Positions 7,922-16,165 are shown, counted from the stretch's first letter. The stretch: DNA of 64,000 nucleotides from a virus (IMGVR_UViG_3300025120_014869:1-64000); one strand, 5' to 3'. Notes: generated by a model from the letters alone, not told the origin. Numbers and translations are program-made.

Positions 7922-8230
7922 CTATTTAATTTTTTTCAATAGCTCTTCTTCTTTACGCTTATATTCATTTTCAAGAATTTCTCTTCTTTCTTTCTCTTGT
8001 AAAATCATTTTAAGTTTAATGTTAAGACGTATCATATCATTATCTAACATTCTAACTTTATCTATTAAACCAATAAGAGTTTTTTTAGATTGACTGATAG
8101 TTGGAGAGACATCTTTAGTTACCCATTGCCAAACGTAAAATACAAAATAACCTAAACCAATAGCAGCAATTATTGGAAATCCAAAATCATTAACTATTTT
8201 AGCAAAGTGATCTATTGTTGCATCATTCAT
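7922..8230 (-). CDS. Small membrane-anchored coiled-coil protein
   Basis: 102 aa. One membrane helix (about 18-36, FPIIAAIGLGYFVFYVWQW), then a charged helical tail with heptad-like spacing ending in EYKRKEEELLKKIK. Similar in layout to the 93-aa protein just upstream (both begin with a GFPI-A membrane start), so they may be diverged paralogs or partners. Small phage proteins of this shape include BhlA-type holin-like proteins; no specific function can be claimed. Confidence 0.65.
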   Translation of the reverse strand: MNDATIDHFAKIVNDFGFPIIAAIGLGYFVFYVWQWVTKDVSPTISQSKKTLIGLIDKVRMLDNDMIRLNIKLKMILQEKERREILENEYKRKEEELLKKIK

Positions 8231-8232
8231 AA

Positions 8233-8514
8233 TTAATCCTTTCTTGCATCTTCTTTACCTTCTGAAGCTGCTATTCTATCTAAATTTGGCTCAACATTAA
8301 ATGCATGTGATATAAGCGTATCAATTTTTACTATCTCGTTAGTCATTACATCTACTCTATTCTGTAAACTACCTATCATACCTCCAAGACCTGCTACCGA
8401 ACCTTTAACCCCTTCCAATATAAATTTAAGAATAATAAAAATAAACAACCCACCAATTAATGCCCCTGCAATTGGAAAACCTACTTCGGTCATAAATCTA
8501 ATAAAACTACTCAT
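8233..8514 (-). CDS. Small membrane protein, possible paralog/partner
   Basis: 93 aa. Membrane helix at about 13-33 (FPIAGALIGGLFIFIILKFIL), then a helical segment (IGSLQNRVDVMTNEIVKIDTLI) and a charged tail. First gene of the csg-associated minus-strand run, with its own late promoter; 2 nt gap to the next gene. Function unknown. Confidence 0.65.
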   Translation of the reverse strand: MSSFIRFMTEVGFPIAGALIGGLFIFIILKFILEGVKGSVAGLGGMIGSLQNRVDVMTNEIVKIDTLISHAFNVEPNLDRIAASEGKEDARKD

Positions 8515-8527
8515 ATAATTATTTAAT
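8515..8527 (-). promoter_or_regulatory. Late promoter at head of csg-associated run
   Basis: ATTAAATA (8527-8520), 5 nt, ATG 8514. Confidence 0.55.
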
Positions 8528-8537
8528 AGATACGTAG

Positions 8538-8575
8538 TTGAATAATGTTTTCGGTAGTTTAAATAATATAATATT
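8538..8575 (+). promoter_or_regulatory. Possible early promoter of the DUF3307 gene
   Basis: TTGAAT (8538-8543), 16 nt, TAAATA (8560-8565), 10 nt to ATG; a TATAAT also occurs at 8567-8572. Confidence 0.35.
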
Positions 8576-8956
8576 ATGGAACAGCTTATATTACATTTAA
8601 CAGGAGATTATCTGTTACAAAGTGATTGGATGGCACTTAATAAAATTAAGAATAGTAGAGCTGCAGCAACGCATGCTTTAGTTTATTCATTACCATTCTT
8701 ATTATTACAGCCTTCATGGACTGCTTGGTTTGTAATATTTTTTACGCATTTCTTAATTGATAGATTTGCATTAGCAAAATATATTGCTTTTGCTAAAACA
8801 AAGATAGCTCCATGTAATTGGTGGCCTTCATGGAAAGATTGTTCAGTTAATGGTTATAATAAAGATATACCAGTTTGGTTATCTACTTGGTTATTGATTA
8901 TTTCTGATAATACTTTACATTTGATAATTAATTACCTTGCTTTAAAATATCTATAA
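8576..8956 (+). CDS. DUF3307-family membrane protein
   Basis: 126 aa. Starts LILHLTGDYLLQSDWMALNK, the recognisable DUF3307 opening (H-x2-GD-x2-LQ-D), with H-x3-D in the membrane segments (THFLIDRFALAKY). Three to four hydrophobic segments. Function of the family is unknown; common in phages. Followed at once by a bidirectional terminator. Confidence 0.75.
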   Translation: MEQLILHLTGDYLLQSDWMALNKIKNSRAAATHALVYSLPFLLLQPSWTAWFVIFFTHFLIDRFALAKYIAFAKTKIAPCNWWPSWKDCSVNGYNKDIPVWLSTWLLIISDNTLHLIINYLALKYL

Positions 8957-8957
8957 A

Positions 8958-8985
8958 AAAAGCTCTATAATAATATAGAGCTTTT
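8958..8985. terminator. Bidirectional intrinsic terminator
   Basis: Perfect 11-bp stem AAAAGCTCTAT / ATAGAGCTTTT with loop AATAAT. Sits between the DUF3307 gene (plus) and the minus-strand gene ending at 9007. Confidence 0.8.
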
Positions 8986-9006
8986 GAAAGTTAATAAAGT
9001 TTTAAA

Positions 9007-9213
9007 TTACTTTTTTGTTTTAACAGGTGTTTTTCTACCTCTTTTAGTCACTGGTTTCTTTTGTTTAACTTTAAGCTCTTTTAATTCAGCTTCTGCTTTA
9101 GCTGCTAATTCTTTAGCTTCTTCAACAATTTTATTAACTTCGTCTAAATTTTTTCTCGCTACGAGAGCGCCGACGACGAAACCGGCAACAAATATGAATA
9201 TATAACCTATCAT
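9007..9213 (-). CDS. Small membrane-anchored Lys-rich protein
   Basis: 68 aa. N-terminal membrane helix (MIGYIFIFVAGFVVGALVA), a helical Glu/Lys segment, and a strongly basic tail (KRGRKTPVKTKK). Unknown role; topology puts the basic tail in the cytoplasm. Confidence 0.6.
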   Translation of the reverse strand: MIGYIFIFVAGFVVGALVARKNLDEVNKIVEEAKELAAKAEAELKELKVKQKKPVTKRGRKTPVKTKK

Positions 9214-9218
9214 AGTAA

Positions 9219-9869
9219 TTACTTATTCTTCTTATCTTTAGTTTTCCAGAAGTATTCATCTGTATCACCTAATCTATATTCAAAACCATTCTCAACTTGA
9301 TAAAACTCTGTACTAACCATAAAGTCAGGAGTCAAAGGAGTTTGTGGAGTTAAAGAGTTATCATACACTCTCATTCTATTATTAGGATATAATGCATATT
9401 GACCATTTTCTAATTCAATAACATTAAATGATTTATGTTCAGCAGGTACTTCAGCTGTAGAATAATCTGGTTGATCAGTATTAACGTGATAATTATCTAA
9501 AGTAAACATATATGTACCTTTTACAATATCATGCGTTCTTGTAAATACCTCAAAATCCATACTACCAATAAATTGTTTATATAAACACGTTACGCCATAA
9601 TCCATACAATTCCAAAATTGCAAATTTGGTAAATCGTAATCAGGTTTAGGTGTTTCAGGCGAAGAAACAAAAGCAGTAATTGGTAGTTTATCAAAAACTG
9701 CCCCATATTCAGGTAAAAAGGTTTCAAAGTAAAAAGCTCTACCAGGAATGCTTTTAGCAGTTACCCAATGACCTTCAACGAATTCACCGTGACCATCTTT
9801 TCCATCTCTAAGATATTCTTTTCTAACGTACACTTTCGTGTTTGGTAAGTTACATATTAATTGACTCAT
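9219..9869 (-). CDS. Conserved T4-like marine phage protein, unknown function
   Basis: 216 aa. From memory the N-terminal region (TKVYVRKEYLRDGKDGHGEF, then VTAKSIPGRAFYFETFLPEY) is a widespread conserved protein of T4-like cyanophages without assigned function. Downstream of queE by 3 nt, so co-transcribed with it; a link to base-modification chemistry is possible but unproven. Confidence 0.7.
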   Translation of the reverse strand: MSQLICNLPNTKVYVRKEYLRDGKDGHGEFVEGHWVTAKSIPGRAFYFETFLPEYGAVFDKLPITAFVSSPETPKPDYDLPNLQFWNCMDYGVTCLYKQFIGSMDFEVFTRTHDIVKGTYMFTLDNYHVNTDQPDYSTAEVPAEHKSFNVIELENGQYALYPNNRMRVYDNSLTPQTPLTPDFMVSTEFYQVENGFEYRLGDTDEYFWKTKDKKNK

Positions 9870-9872
9870 AAA

Positions 9873-10610
9873 TTATACTTTTAATGCCATATCCCAGATG
9901 ACTAATTGTAAACGTGGGCTGAATTTTAAACTATGCTTTTTACACATATCAGCTACCATAGATGATTTTGCTGTATGTTCTTCTCTACTACCAGCACAAG
10001 GCATTAACCAAACGTTTTCTCTATTACATATACCGTTATCAATATATTTTTCAAATAATTCTTTCTCATCATCTTCACTATTAATAACAAATTTAAAACA
10101 TTCACCTCTTTTATTATGATGAGCTATAACATCAGGTTTATATCTTCTCTTCTCTGGATCACCATTATTACTCATTTTAGGAGATAAAGTAAATGTAGCA
10201 TTATATTCAGTATACCATTCTTCTTTAGGCATAATAGTACTATTAGATTCAAAATCAATACGAGGTTTAAATCCAAACCTTTCTACAAAAGTTTCTAACC
10301 ATTCAAGTAATCTTTTTTGTTGTAATAAAGGTTCACCACCAGTTATTTTTAATATAGCACCTCTTTTTAATTCTTCATCAAACCCATTATTTGCATAAAA
10401 ATTATTAAGTTCATCAAATGTATATCGATTTTTAACTGACCATGATACAAATGAATCGCAACCATGAGGTGAGTCCGGAGAGGCAAAACCTTGACACGTT
10501 AAATTACACATTGCCATTCTCATAAAAACAGATGGCCAACCGATATATTTACCTTCACCTTCTACGGTATAAAATACATGATCGTCACTTAAAGATAAAA
10601 CATTATTCAT
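9873..10610 (-). CDS. queE: 7-carboxy-7-deazaguanine synthase QueE (radical SAM)
   Basis: 245 aa. Converts carboxy-tetrahydropterin to 7-carboxy-7-deazaguanine. Cluster-binding region FMRMAMCNLTCQGF then C51 gives C35, C39, C51, an expanded spacing compared with the usual CxxxCxxC but like phage QueE forms. SAM-binding GGEP at 91-94 in KITGGEPLL, and substrate region DFESN. Belongs with FolE2, QueD and the QueC-like gene in this window. Confidence 0.88.
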   Translation of the reverse strand: MNNVLSLSDDHVFYTVEGEGKYIGWPSVFMRMAMCNLTCQGFASPDSPHGCDSFVSWSVKNRYTFDELNNFYANNGFDEELKRGAILKITGGEPLLQQKRLLEWLETFVERFGFKPRIDFESNSTIMPKEEWYTEYNATFTLSPKMSNNGDPEKRRYKPDVIAHHNKRGECFKFVINSEDDEKELFEKYIDNGICNRENVWLMPCAGSREEHTAKSSMVADMCKKHSLKFSPRLQLVIWDMALKV

Positions 10611-10710
10611 AACTTAATTATAATATAGTTCCTTATTAATATCAACATTTAGTATTATATTTATTGTTTTTTATAATTTTTTTCCACGTTAATTCTAACT
10701 ATTCTTTTTA

Positions 10711-10724
10711 TATAAATATTATTA
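10711..10724 (+). promoter_or_regulatory. Late promoter of phoH
   Basis: Exact TATAAATA (10711-10718), 6 nt, ATG 10725. Confidence 0.65.
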
Positions 10725-11468
10725 ATGACAGTTAAAAAACGTTCTGCACGTCGGGTAAATGAGAAGGAAATTCTTGATTTACATAACATATCAAAAGATG
10801 ATTGGGAATTAGATTTCCATATTAAAAAACCATTTAAGCTGAATAATTTACAGCAAGAATTTTTTGATACTATTATTAATGATCAAACTCAAATGTCGTT
10901 TGTTGATGGTCCAGCTGGTAGCGCTAAAACTTATATAGGTGTATTAGCTGCTCTCAGACTTCTAAGTGAAAGAAAGATAAAAAATATAGTATACATTAGA
11001 TCAATAGTTGAAAGTGCTAATCGTTCTATGGGTGCTCTCCCTGGAGAAATAGAAGAAAAATTTAAACCATGGTCAGCTCCGTTAATAGATAAATTAGAAG
11101 AAATAATTGATCCGGGAGCTCAATCTACGTTAATGTCTAAAGGTTATATAAAATGTATACCTGTTAATTTTACTAGAGGTTTAACGTTTAGAGAAAGTGT
11201 TGTTATAGTAGATGAAGCTCAAAATATGACTAAAGATGAATTAACTACAGTACTTACTAGATTCGGTGAAGGTAGTAAATATATTATAGTAGGAGATTCT
11301 TTGCAAAGTGATATTAACGGTAAGTCAGGGTTTAATAAAATACAAGAAGTATTTGATTCTGATGAATGTAGAGAAAACGGTATATTTGCTTATAAATTTA
11401 CCGATGATGATGTTGTAAGAAGTAAAATTTTAAAATATATTGTTGCTAGATTAGCCCATATCTCTTAA
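10725..11468 (+). CDS. phoH: PhoH-like ATPase
   Basis: 247 aa. Walker A GPAGSAKT (62-69), Walker B VVIVDEAQNM, and the PhoH core (FTRGLTFRESVVIVDEAQ, SKYIIVGDSLQSD). PhoH proteins are P-loop ATPases related to superfamily I helicases; the role in phages is unclear, though often discussed with phosphate stress. A late promoter, not a pho box, precedes it. Convergent 18-bp overlap with the 84-aa gene. Confidence 0.9.
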   Translation: MTVKKRSARRVNEKEILDLHNISKDDWELDFHIKKPFKLNNLQQEFFDTIINDQTQMSFVDGPAGSAKTYIGVLAALRLLSERKIKNIVYIRSIVESANRSMGALPGEIEEKFKPWSAPLIDKLEEIIDPGAQSTLMSKGYIKCIPVNFTRGLTFRESVVIVDEAQNMTKDELTTVLTRFGEGSKYIIVGDSLQSDINGKSGFNKIQEVFDSDECRENGIFAYKFTDDDVVRSKILKYIVARLAHIS

Positions 11469-11705
11469 TTCTCTAAGAGCATCTTCAAAGCTAATAGGTC
11501 TTACTTCAGGACCTTTATCAACTTGTTGTACTTCTTCTTTTGGTAGTTCATTATATAATAATTCTGCCATCTGTTGAGTTACATCATTTTCTAATTTTAC
11601 TAACTTTGGATCTCTTTCACGGGAAACAGGCATACCACTAGATATACCTGTTTGAATTATAGGTGATTTATTTATATTATTTTGATATACATCTTCTAAC
11701 CCCAT
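11451..11705 (-). CDS. Hypothetical 84-aa protein
   Basis: 84 aa, acidic, no membrane segment. It overlaps the end of queD by 10 bp (translationally coupled) and the end of phoH by 18 bp on the other strand. C-terminus FEDALRELRDMG is helical. Not recognised. Confidence 0.55.
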   Translation of the reverse strand: MGLEDVYQNNINKSPIIQTGISSGMPVSRERDPKLVKLENDVTQQMAELLYNELPKEEVQQVDKGPEVRPISFEDALRELRDMG

Positions 11706-12373
11706 GATGTCCCTTCAAATGGATTACCCATACCTTTTGTTACTTTATTTTTTAAAGGAGAAGCATATTCTTTCTTTTCTTCAACAGGTGGTTGTACTGG
11801 CTCTTCTTCTTTATTTTCTAAATTTAACTCTTCTTGATTAGGATCTTTAGGATGGGTAGGTAATGTTTTTGCAATTTCAGGATCGACATTGTAATCTAAA
11901 CCTTCTCTAGGAATATAATGCGTTTTATAAACTTTAGCATCATTTTCATAGATGGCACTATTACCTTCATGCTCCCAAACTTCTACCTTAACAACTTCTA
12001 CTCTATCTTTTGTAGTAGATCTAACATAATTATTAACTGCACCGAATACCCATTCAGCAGTCTTTTCAATACCAACTGCTTCCATAATGCGTAAATCAAT
12101 CATAGCTTTACTATCTAAATCTTTAAATGTCTCTAACTCTGGATCATCTTCAGCAACGCAAGTTGTATGATCAAATTGTTTTTCTAATAATTTTTTAATC
12201 TCTTTACAACCACCGAAATCATATACCCAATTATTATCATCAAGTTCGTTTGTTGTAAACCATAACTTACATTGCAATCTATAACCATGTATTAATCTGC
12301 AATGACTCTGAGCCTTCCATTGACGAAAAGCTGTACTACCCATAGGAATTATTTTAGTTGATACGTATCTCAT
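11696..12373 (-). CDS. queD: QueD-like 6-carboxytetrahydropterin synthase with C-terminal extension
   Basis: 225 aa; the enzyme domain covers about 1-145 and the rest is a Pro/Glu/Lys-rich tail. Family marks: SHCRLIHGYRL (H24, C25, H29), VYDFGGCKEIKKLL, FDHTTCVAEDDPE, and VEVWEHEGNSAIY with the catalytic Glu. The usual HGHxY zinc pair reads HGYRL, so one zinc His is replaced by Y31. Makes the pterin precursor for QueE from dihydroneopterin triphosphate. TATAAT lies 9 nt before the ATG. Confidence 0.82.
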   Translation of the reverse strand: MRYVSTKIIPMGSTAFRQWKAQSHCRLIHGYRLQCKLWFTTNELDDNNWVYDFGGCKEIKKLLEKQFDHTTCVAEDDPELETFKDLDSKAMIDLRIMEAVGIEKTAEWVFGAVNNYVRSTTKDRVEVVKVEVWEHEGNSAIYENDAKVYKTHYIPREGLDYNVDPEIAKTLPTHPKDPNQEELNLENKEEEPVQPPVEEKKEYASPLKNKVTKGMGNPFEGTSWG

Positions 12374-12410
12374 ATCTAATTATAAGATATTTAATCCAAT
12401 AGTCAACTAG

Positions 12411-12444
12411 TTGGTGGGAAGAGGAACTCGCATATAATATAATA
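12411..12444 (+). promoter_or_regulatory. Orphan AGGAAC-class promoter, possible antisense RNA
   Basis: TTGGTG (12411-12416), 16 nt containing AGAGGAAC, TATAAT (12433-12438); GGAAC is 5 nt before the -10, as in the gp43 and gp32 promoters. No start codon follows on the plus strand; transcription would run antisense into the 404-aa gene. Confidence 0.4.
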
Positions 12445-12453
12445 AATTATATA

Positions 12454-13668
12454 TTAAGCTTGATCTGTAGTATCGTCTAAGTTTTGAGAAGTATATTTTG
12501 GTTTAACCTTTGCTTTCTTAATTTTACTAGCTAGAATCTTTTTAGCTTCATCACCTATTTCTTCAGTAGATTTTAATTTTCTTTTTGCTTCAGCTTTTTT
12601 TCTTTTAGGAGATTTTATTACTGGTTCTTTTTTTGATTCACCGTTATCTAATGGTAATTTTGTTTGCTTATCACTTAATTGTTTTATTGTAGCAAAATAA
12701 TCATCTATACTATCAATAACGAAATCTTTTCTTCTATCTAAAACAGTTTTAGGTAGTACTTTAAATAGTATATCTTCTGCAAATTTTCTTGCATCTTTTA
12801 ATTCAATATCTAAATCATTACTATCAATTTTACCGGCATTAATTTCATCAATACTATATTGACCTTCAATAGCTTGTTGCAAAGATGTTTTAGCTATAGC
12901 TTTTCCGAATATTTTATAGTAATTATTTTTAATATCAGTTTTAAGAACTTGAAAGCCAGCAGGGTTAAGATTTAATATTGCAAATCTCTTCAACGCTTCA
13001 GTATCATCGCCAGCAAAATATTCAATATTATCTTTAAAATCAGTATATATTCGATTATTACCAATTCTTTTTAAAAGAGTGGTTGATAAAAAATCAGGTA
13101 CTAAAGCTAGAACCTTATCTTTGGTTAATTTTTCTTCTTTTTCTTCCCCTGCTTTAGCTTTTTCTGCTTGTGTTATTTGTTGTTGTATTTTATTATGATA
13201 GTCTTTATCAGCATCTGATAGGTCATTAAACTTACCTTTCGCTCCCATATCAACAGCGTTTTTAAATCTACCATCTCGAGCATATACCTTCTTAAATTCT
13301 TCTGATGCATTTCTTAACATATTTTGAAGCATATCTTGAGCTTCTCCATCTGATAAATCTCCTTTTTGTAGCTTAGCAAATAACCTTGCATTTTCTAATT
13401 CAGCTTTTCTTGCAGCAGCTTCTGCAGATCTTGCTTCTGCAGATCTCATTTTAAAACCTCTTGTACCAGGTATAGATCTTGCAACAGCACCTATACCTTT
13501 ACCAATAGACCCTAATAAATTACTACTACCGGTAGATGGGCTTTTAGAAGTTACAACCTCATCAAGTTGTTTCTTAAAGTTACCGCTTTCATATATCTTT
13601 TGAATCTTTTGATTTTCAGTAATACCAAAAGCTTTTTCAACTTTCTCAAATAAATCTTTATCTTCCAT
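12454..13668 (-). CDS. Large basic late protein, unknown
   Basis: 404 aa. Long helical, Ala/Lys/Glu-rich (about 70-190), a middle folded part, and a Lys-rich tail (about 345-390, KSPKRKKAEAKRKLK). N-terminus MEDKDLFEKVEKAFGITE contains I-T-E but is less tag-like than others. No enzyme motif recognised. Late promoter 7 nt upstream. A head-internal or DNA-binding role fits composition and timing but is inference. Confidence 0.65.
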   Translation of the reverse strand: MEDKDLFEKVEKAFGITENQKIQKIYESGNFKKQLDEVVTSKSPSTGSSNLLGSIGKGIGAVARSIPGTRGFKMRSAEARSAEAAARKAELENARLFAKLQKGDLSDGEAQDMLQNMLRNASEEFKKVYARDGRFKNAVDMGAKGKFNDLSDADKDYHNKIQQQITQAEKAKAGEEKEEKLTKDKVLALVPDFLSTTLLKRIGNNRIYTDFKDNIEYFAGDDTEALKRFAILNLNPAGFQVLKTDIKNNYYKIFGKAIAKTSLQQAIEGQYSIDEINAGKIDSNDLDIELKDARKFAEDILFKVLPKTVLDRRKDFVIDSIDDYFATIKQLSDKQTKLPLDNGESKKEPVIKSPKRKKAEAKRKLKSTEEIGDEAKKILASKIKKAKVKPKYTSQNLDDTTDQA

Positions 13669-13683
13669 ATTGAAATATTTAAT
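13669..13683 (-). promoter_or_regulatory. Late promoter of the 404-aa gene
   Basis: ATTAAATA (13683-13676), 7 nt, ATG 13668; overlaps the -35 region of the folE2 promoter. Confidence 0.5.
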
Positions 13684-13703
13684 CTATATGCTATAATAGT
13701 TAT
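13670..13703 (+). promoter_or_regulatory. Early promoter of folE2
   Basis: TTGAAA (13670-13675), 16 nt, TATAAT (13692-13697), 6 nt, ATG 13704. Confidence 0.7.
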
Positions 13704-14747
13704 ATGTCAGATAAAGTAAATAGTTATGAATGGTTAGGTGAAGACGATGAGCTCACCGGAGAAAAAGATATTATTGCAAAAGAAATAATGGGAGAAGAAT
13801 ATAGTAAGAGTTACTTCCCTCCTATTAGAGTATATGATAATAACGTAAAAGCAGATAAGAAGTATATTTCTTCATTACCTGATTTGCAGAATGGTCCTTC
13901 TAGTTTAATTCAAGGAGCTCCAGTACCTATCCAACAAGTAGGTATACATAATTTTAAATTACCTTTAACTTATAAAAAGAGAGATGGTAAAACTATTGAG
14001 TTAGAGACTAGCGTTACTGGCAGCGTTAGTCTCGAGGCTCATAAGAAAGGTATTAATATGTCTCGTATTATGAGAAGCTTTTATGATCATAAAGATGAGA
14101 CGTTTAGTATTAATAAGATTAAAGATGTATTAGAAACATATAAAAATAATCTTAAGAGTTTTGATTCACGTATTATGCTTAAGATATCTTATCCGATTAA
14201 GCAGAAGAGTTTACGTAGCGGTTTAGAAGGTTTTCAGTATTATGATGTAGTATTTGAAGGTGATCTTACTAAAGATGGAGAGTTTAAAAAGTATATTCAT
14301 TTCGATTTTGTATATTCATCTGCATGTCCTTGTAGTTTTGAATTAAGTGAGCATGCTGAAAAATATCGTAACCGTGCTACTGTACCTCATAGTCAACGTA
14401 GTGTTGCAAGAGTAAGTGTACGTTTTGATGATATGTTATGGGTAGAAGATCTTCAGGAGTTATGTCTTGCAGCTTTACAGACTGAAACGCAAGTTATGGT
14501 TAAGAGAGAAGATGAGCAAGCATTTGCTGAAATGAATGGTTCATTTTTAAAATTCGTAGAAGATGCAGTAAGATTATTATATGAAAAATTAGCTAATGAA
14601 TCTCGTATTAAAGATTTTAAGATTGTAGCTTCTCATAATGAAAGTCTTCATAGTCATAATGCAGTATCAGTTATCGTTAAAGGTGTAGAAGGAGGCTTCT
14701 CAGCAGGTGTTGCTAGAGATGTATTTGAAACTACTGGACTTAGATAA
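13704..14747 (+). CDS. folE2: GTP cyclohydrolase IB (FolE2)
   Basis: 347 aa, slightly longer than usual (about 260-300) through a 60-residue N-terminal region. Family marks: PVPIQQVGIHNFKLPL, SLEAHKKGINMSRIMR, SSACPCSFELSEH with the metal Cys, and PHSQRS. Converts GTP to dihydroneopterin triphosphate, the shared first step of folate and 7-deazaguanine synthesis. With QueD, QueE and QueC-like it gives the phage the whole route. No partner in its immediate operon besides small ORFs. Confidence 0.93.
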   Translation: MSDKVNSYEWLGEDDELTGEKDIIAKEIMGEEYSKSYFPPIRVYDNNVKADKKYISSLPDLQNGPSSLIQGAPVPIQQVGIHNFKLPLTYKKRDGKTIELETSVTGSVSLEAHKKGINMSRIMRSFYDHKDETFSINKIKDVLETYKNNLKSFDSRIMLKISYPIKQKSLRSGLEGFQYYDVVFEGDLTKDGEFKKYIHFDFVYSSACPCSFELSEHAEKYRNRATVPHSQRSVARVSVRFDDMLWVEDLQELCLAALQTETQVMVKREDEQAFAEMNGSFLKFVEDAVRLLYEKLANESRIKDFKIVASHNESLHSHNAVSVIVKGVEGGFSAGVARDVFETTGLR

Positions 14748-14750
14748 TAG

Positions 14751-14909
14751 ATGAAATCACCTCTCGATGATATGTGGCAATTTAACTATCTTTGGGAAAA
14801 AATGCAAAAGCGTATAGATGATTTAGAAAATAAAGTAAAACGATTAGAGCATTTTAAAAAAGAACAAATAGAAAAAGAATATAGACAAGATAATGGTAGA
14901 AAAAATTAA
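14751..14909 (+). CDS. 52-aa coiled-coil protein
   Basis: Found by me: ATG 14751 to TAA 14907-14909, MKSPLDDMWQFNYLWEKMQ then a charged heptad-like helix. Begins 3 nt after folE2 stop and overlaps the next gene by 17 bp, consistent with a real operon member. Function unknown. Confidence 0.55.
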   Translation: MKSPLDDMWQFNYLWEKMQKRIDDLENKVKRLEHFKKEQIEKEYRQDNGRKN

Positions 14910-15177
14910 AAATTTCTGGATTGAAAGTTATATATCTAATAAGAAAGCATTTTATTTAGAAATTATAAGTTTCTTTTGCGCGGTTACAGCTTCATTTTAT
15001 CTTGCGTTAACTGCACAAAATCCTAATATGACTTTAGTTTATCCTATATTTTTTATAGCTGCATTTTGTTCATCAATAGCTCACTATAAACGTAAAGTAG
15101 CTTTTCCATTATTACTGACAATGTATTTCTGTGTAGTAAATGTATTCGGTTTCGGTAGATCAATTGATATTTGGTAG
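14893..15177 (+). CDS. Small integral membrane protein
   Basis: 94 aa with three hydrophobic segments (about 20-40, 46-62, 68-88). Part of the folE2 operon by overlap. No family recognised with certainty. Confidence 0.6.
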   Translation: MVEKIKNFWIESYISNKKAFYLEIISFFCAVTASFYLALTAQNPNMTLVYPIFFIAAFCSSIAHYKRKVAFPLLLTMYFCVVNVFGFGRSIDIW

Positions 15178-15198
15178 GAACAATAATATAATAAAAGT
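15164..15198 (+). promoter_or_regulatory. AGGAAC-class promoter
   Basis: TTGATA (15164-15169), 17 nt, TATAAT (15187-15192), 6 nt, ATG 15199. GGAAC (15177-15181) lies exactly 5 nt before the -10. Confidence 0.65.
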
Positions 15199-15735
15199 AT
15201 GAACATATTTTGTACTAATGATGATCCTATTTTATCTGCAAATGATCTATGTGACCAACATGTAAGATCTAAAATGCAAATTGAAGGAGCAATTATGTTA
15301 GCTCATGCATTTGATCAAGAAGTATTGAATCATAAAGATTGTCCTAGAACAAAATTAGGTAAACCTCGTAAAAGTGGTAAAGGTTATTATAATCATCAAT
15401 GTAGTATATGGGCTAGAGAAACAAGAGATAATTTTTTATGGTTAGTATTTCATACATTAAGAATGTTTCACGAAAGAAATTTAAGATGGCCTGATAGCAA
15501 TCCACATCATACTCAAGCTTTTATTGAATGGTGCGGTGCTAATATGCATAATACTAGTATATCTACGCTAAAAAAAGGTAGAACTCCTTTTGCTATAGCT
15601 ATTAGTGATAATTGTGAATGTCGTAAAAGTAGTAGTTTTAATAGTTTAACTACTATAGAACAATATAGAGAATATATTAGGAAAGATAAACCTTTTGCTA
15701 CTTGGACTAATAGAAAAAATCCAAGTTGGTATTAA
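15199..15735 (+). CDS. Pyrimidine-dimer DNA glycosylase-like protein
   Basis: 178 aa. N-terminus MNIFCTNDDPILSANDLCDQHV follows the common phage family (D-P-x2-A-x5-D-x-H-V) related to T4 endonuclease V-type glycosylases, with later HTLRMFHERN and MHNTSISTL. Expected to act in DNA repair, but catalytic activity is not certain from the sequence. Its own promoter belongs to the class used by gp43 and gp32. Confidence 0.65.
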   Translation: MNIFCTNDDPILSANDLCDQHVRSKMQIEGAIMLAHAFDQEVLNHKDCPRTKLGKPRKSGKGYYNHQCSIWARETRDNFLWLVFHTLRMFHERNLRWPDSNPHHTQAFIEWCGANMHNTSISTLKKGRTPFAIAISDNCECRKSSSFNSLTTIEQYREYIRKDKPFATWTNRKNPSWY

Positions 15736-16148
15736 TCTAAGTTACCTTCTGCACTTACATCAATAAGACCACCTAGCTGTTCTATAAAATCTTTACCAAC
15801 TAAGATTTTGTATTCATTCTCTTCTCTATCACCTATTGAGAATTTAGTTTTAGGATAAACATTATCACCTATTTCAATATCAAATTCTACTACTGGTCTT
15901 TCTTCTATATTACCTGAACCGACATTTATATCTATTTTTTCTAATAAATCTTTAGTAATTTTTTTATCATTAACAGTAAAAAAAGTTACTTTATTATCGT
16001 GCTCTACTATATTAAAACCATGTAAGACATTATAAGCCCCGTTACCGCTATCTATTTTAGCTTCAACGGGGCCTAATTCTTTAAAAGTTATAGTTTCAAT
16101 TAAACCTAATGGTTTATTTGATTCAAAGAAATTTTTAAATGATATCAC
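15732..16148 (-). CDS. Retropepsin-like (Zn_protease/RimB-type) protein with N-terminal tag
   Basis: 138 aa from a GTG. Core AKIDSGNGAYNVLHGFNI carries the D-S-G active-site-like motif, followed by ERPVVEFDIEIGD and KILVGKDFIEQLGG, the order of the PF05618 aspartic-like protease family. About 14 residues (MISFKNFFESNKPL) precede the family domain and resemble the late-gene tags, although F-F-E is not a strict L/I-x-E. Shares TTAA stop codons with the gene at 15199. Activity is unproven. Confidence 0.65.
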   Translation of the reverse strand: MISFKNFFESNKPLGLIETITFKELGPVEAKIDSGNGAYNVLHGFNIVEHDNKVTFFTVNDKKITKDLLEKIDINVGSGNIEERPVVEFDIEIGDNVYPKTKFSIGDREENEYKILVGKDFIEQLGGLIDVSAEGNLD

Positions 16149-16161
16149 ACAATTATTTATG
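16149..16161 (-). promoter_or_regulatory. Late promoter of the retropepsin-like gene
   Basis: CATAAATA (16161-16154), 5 nt, GTG 16148. Confidence 0.6.
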
Positions 16162-16165
16162 CTTA

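Noticed and set aside
12391-12402. Small inverted repeat around CAACTAGTTG as a terminator
   Set aside because: Stem is short and AT-flanked without a T run; no clear terminator for the flanking genes.
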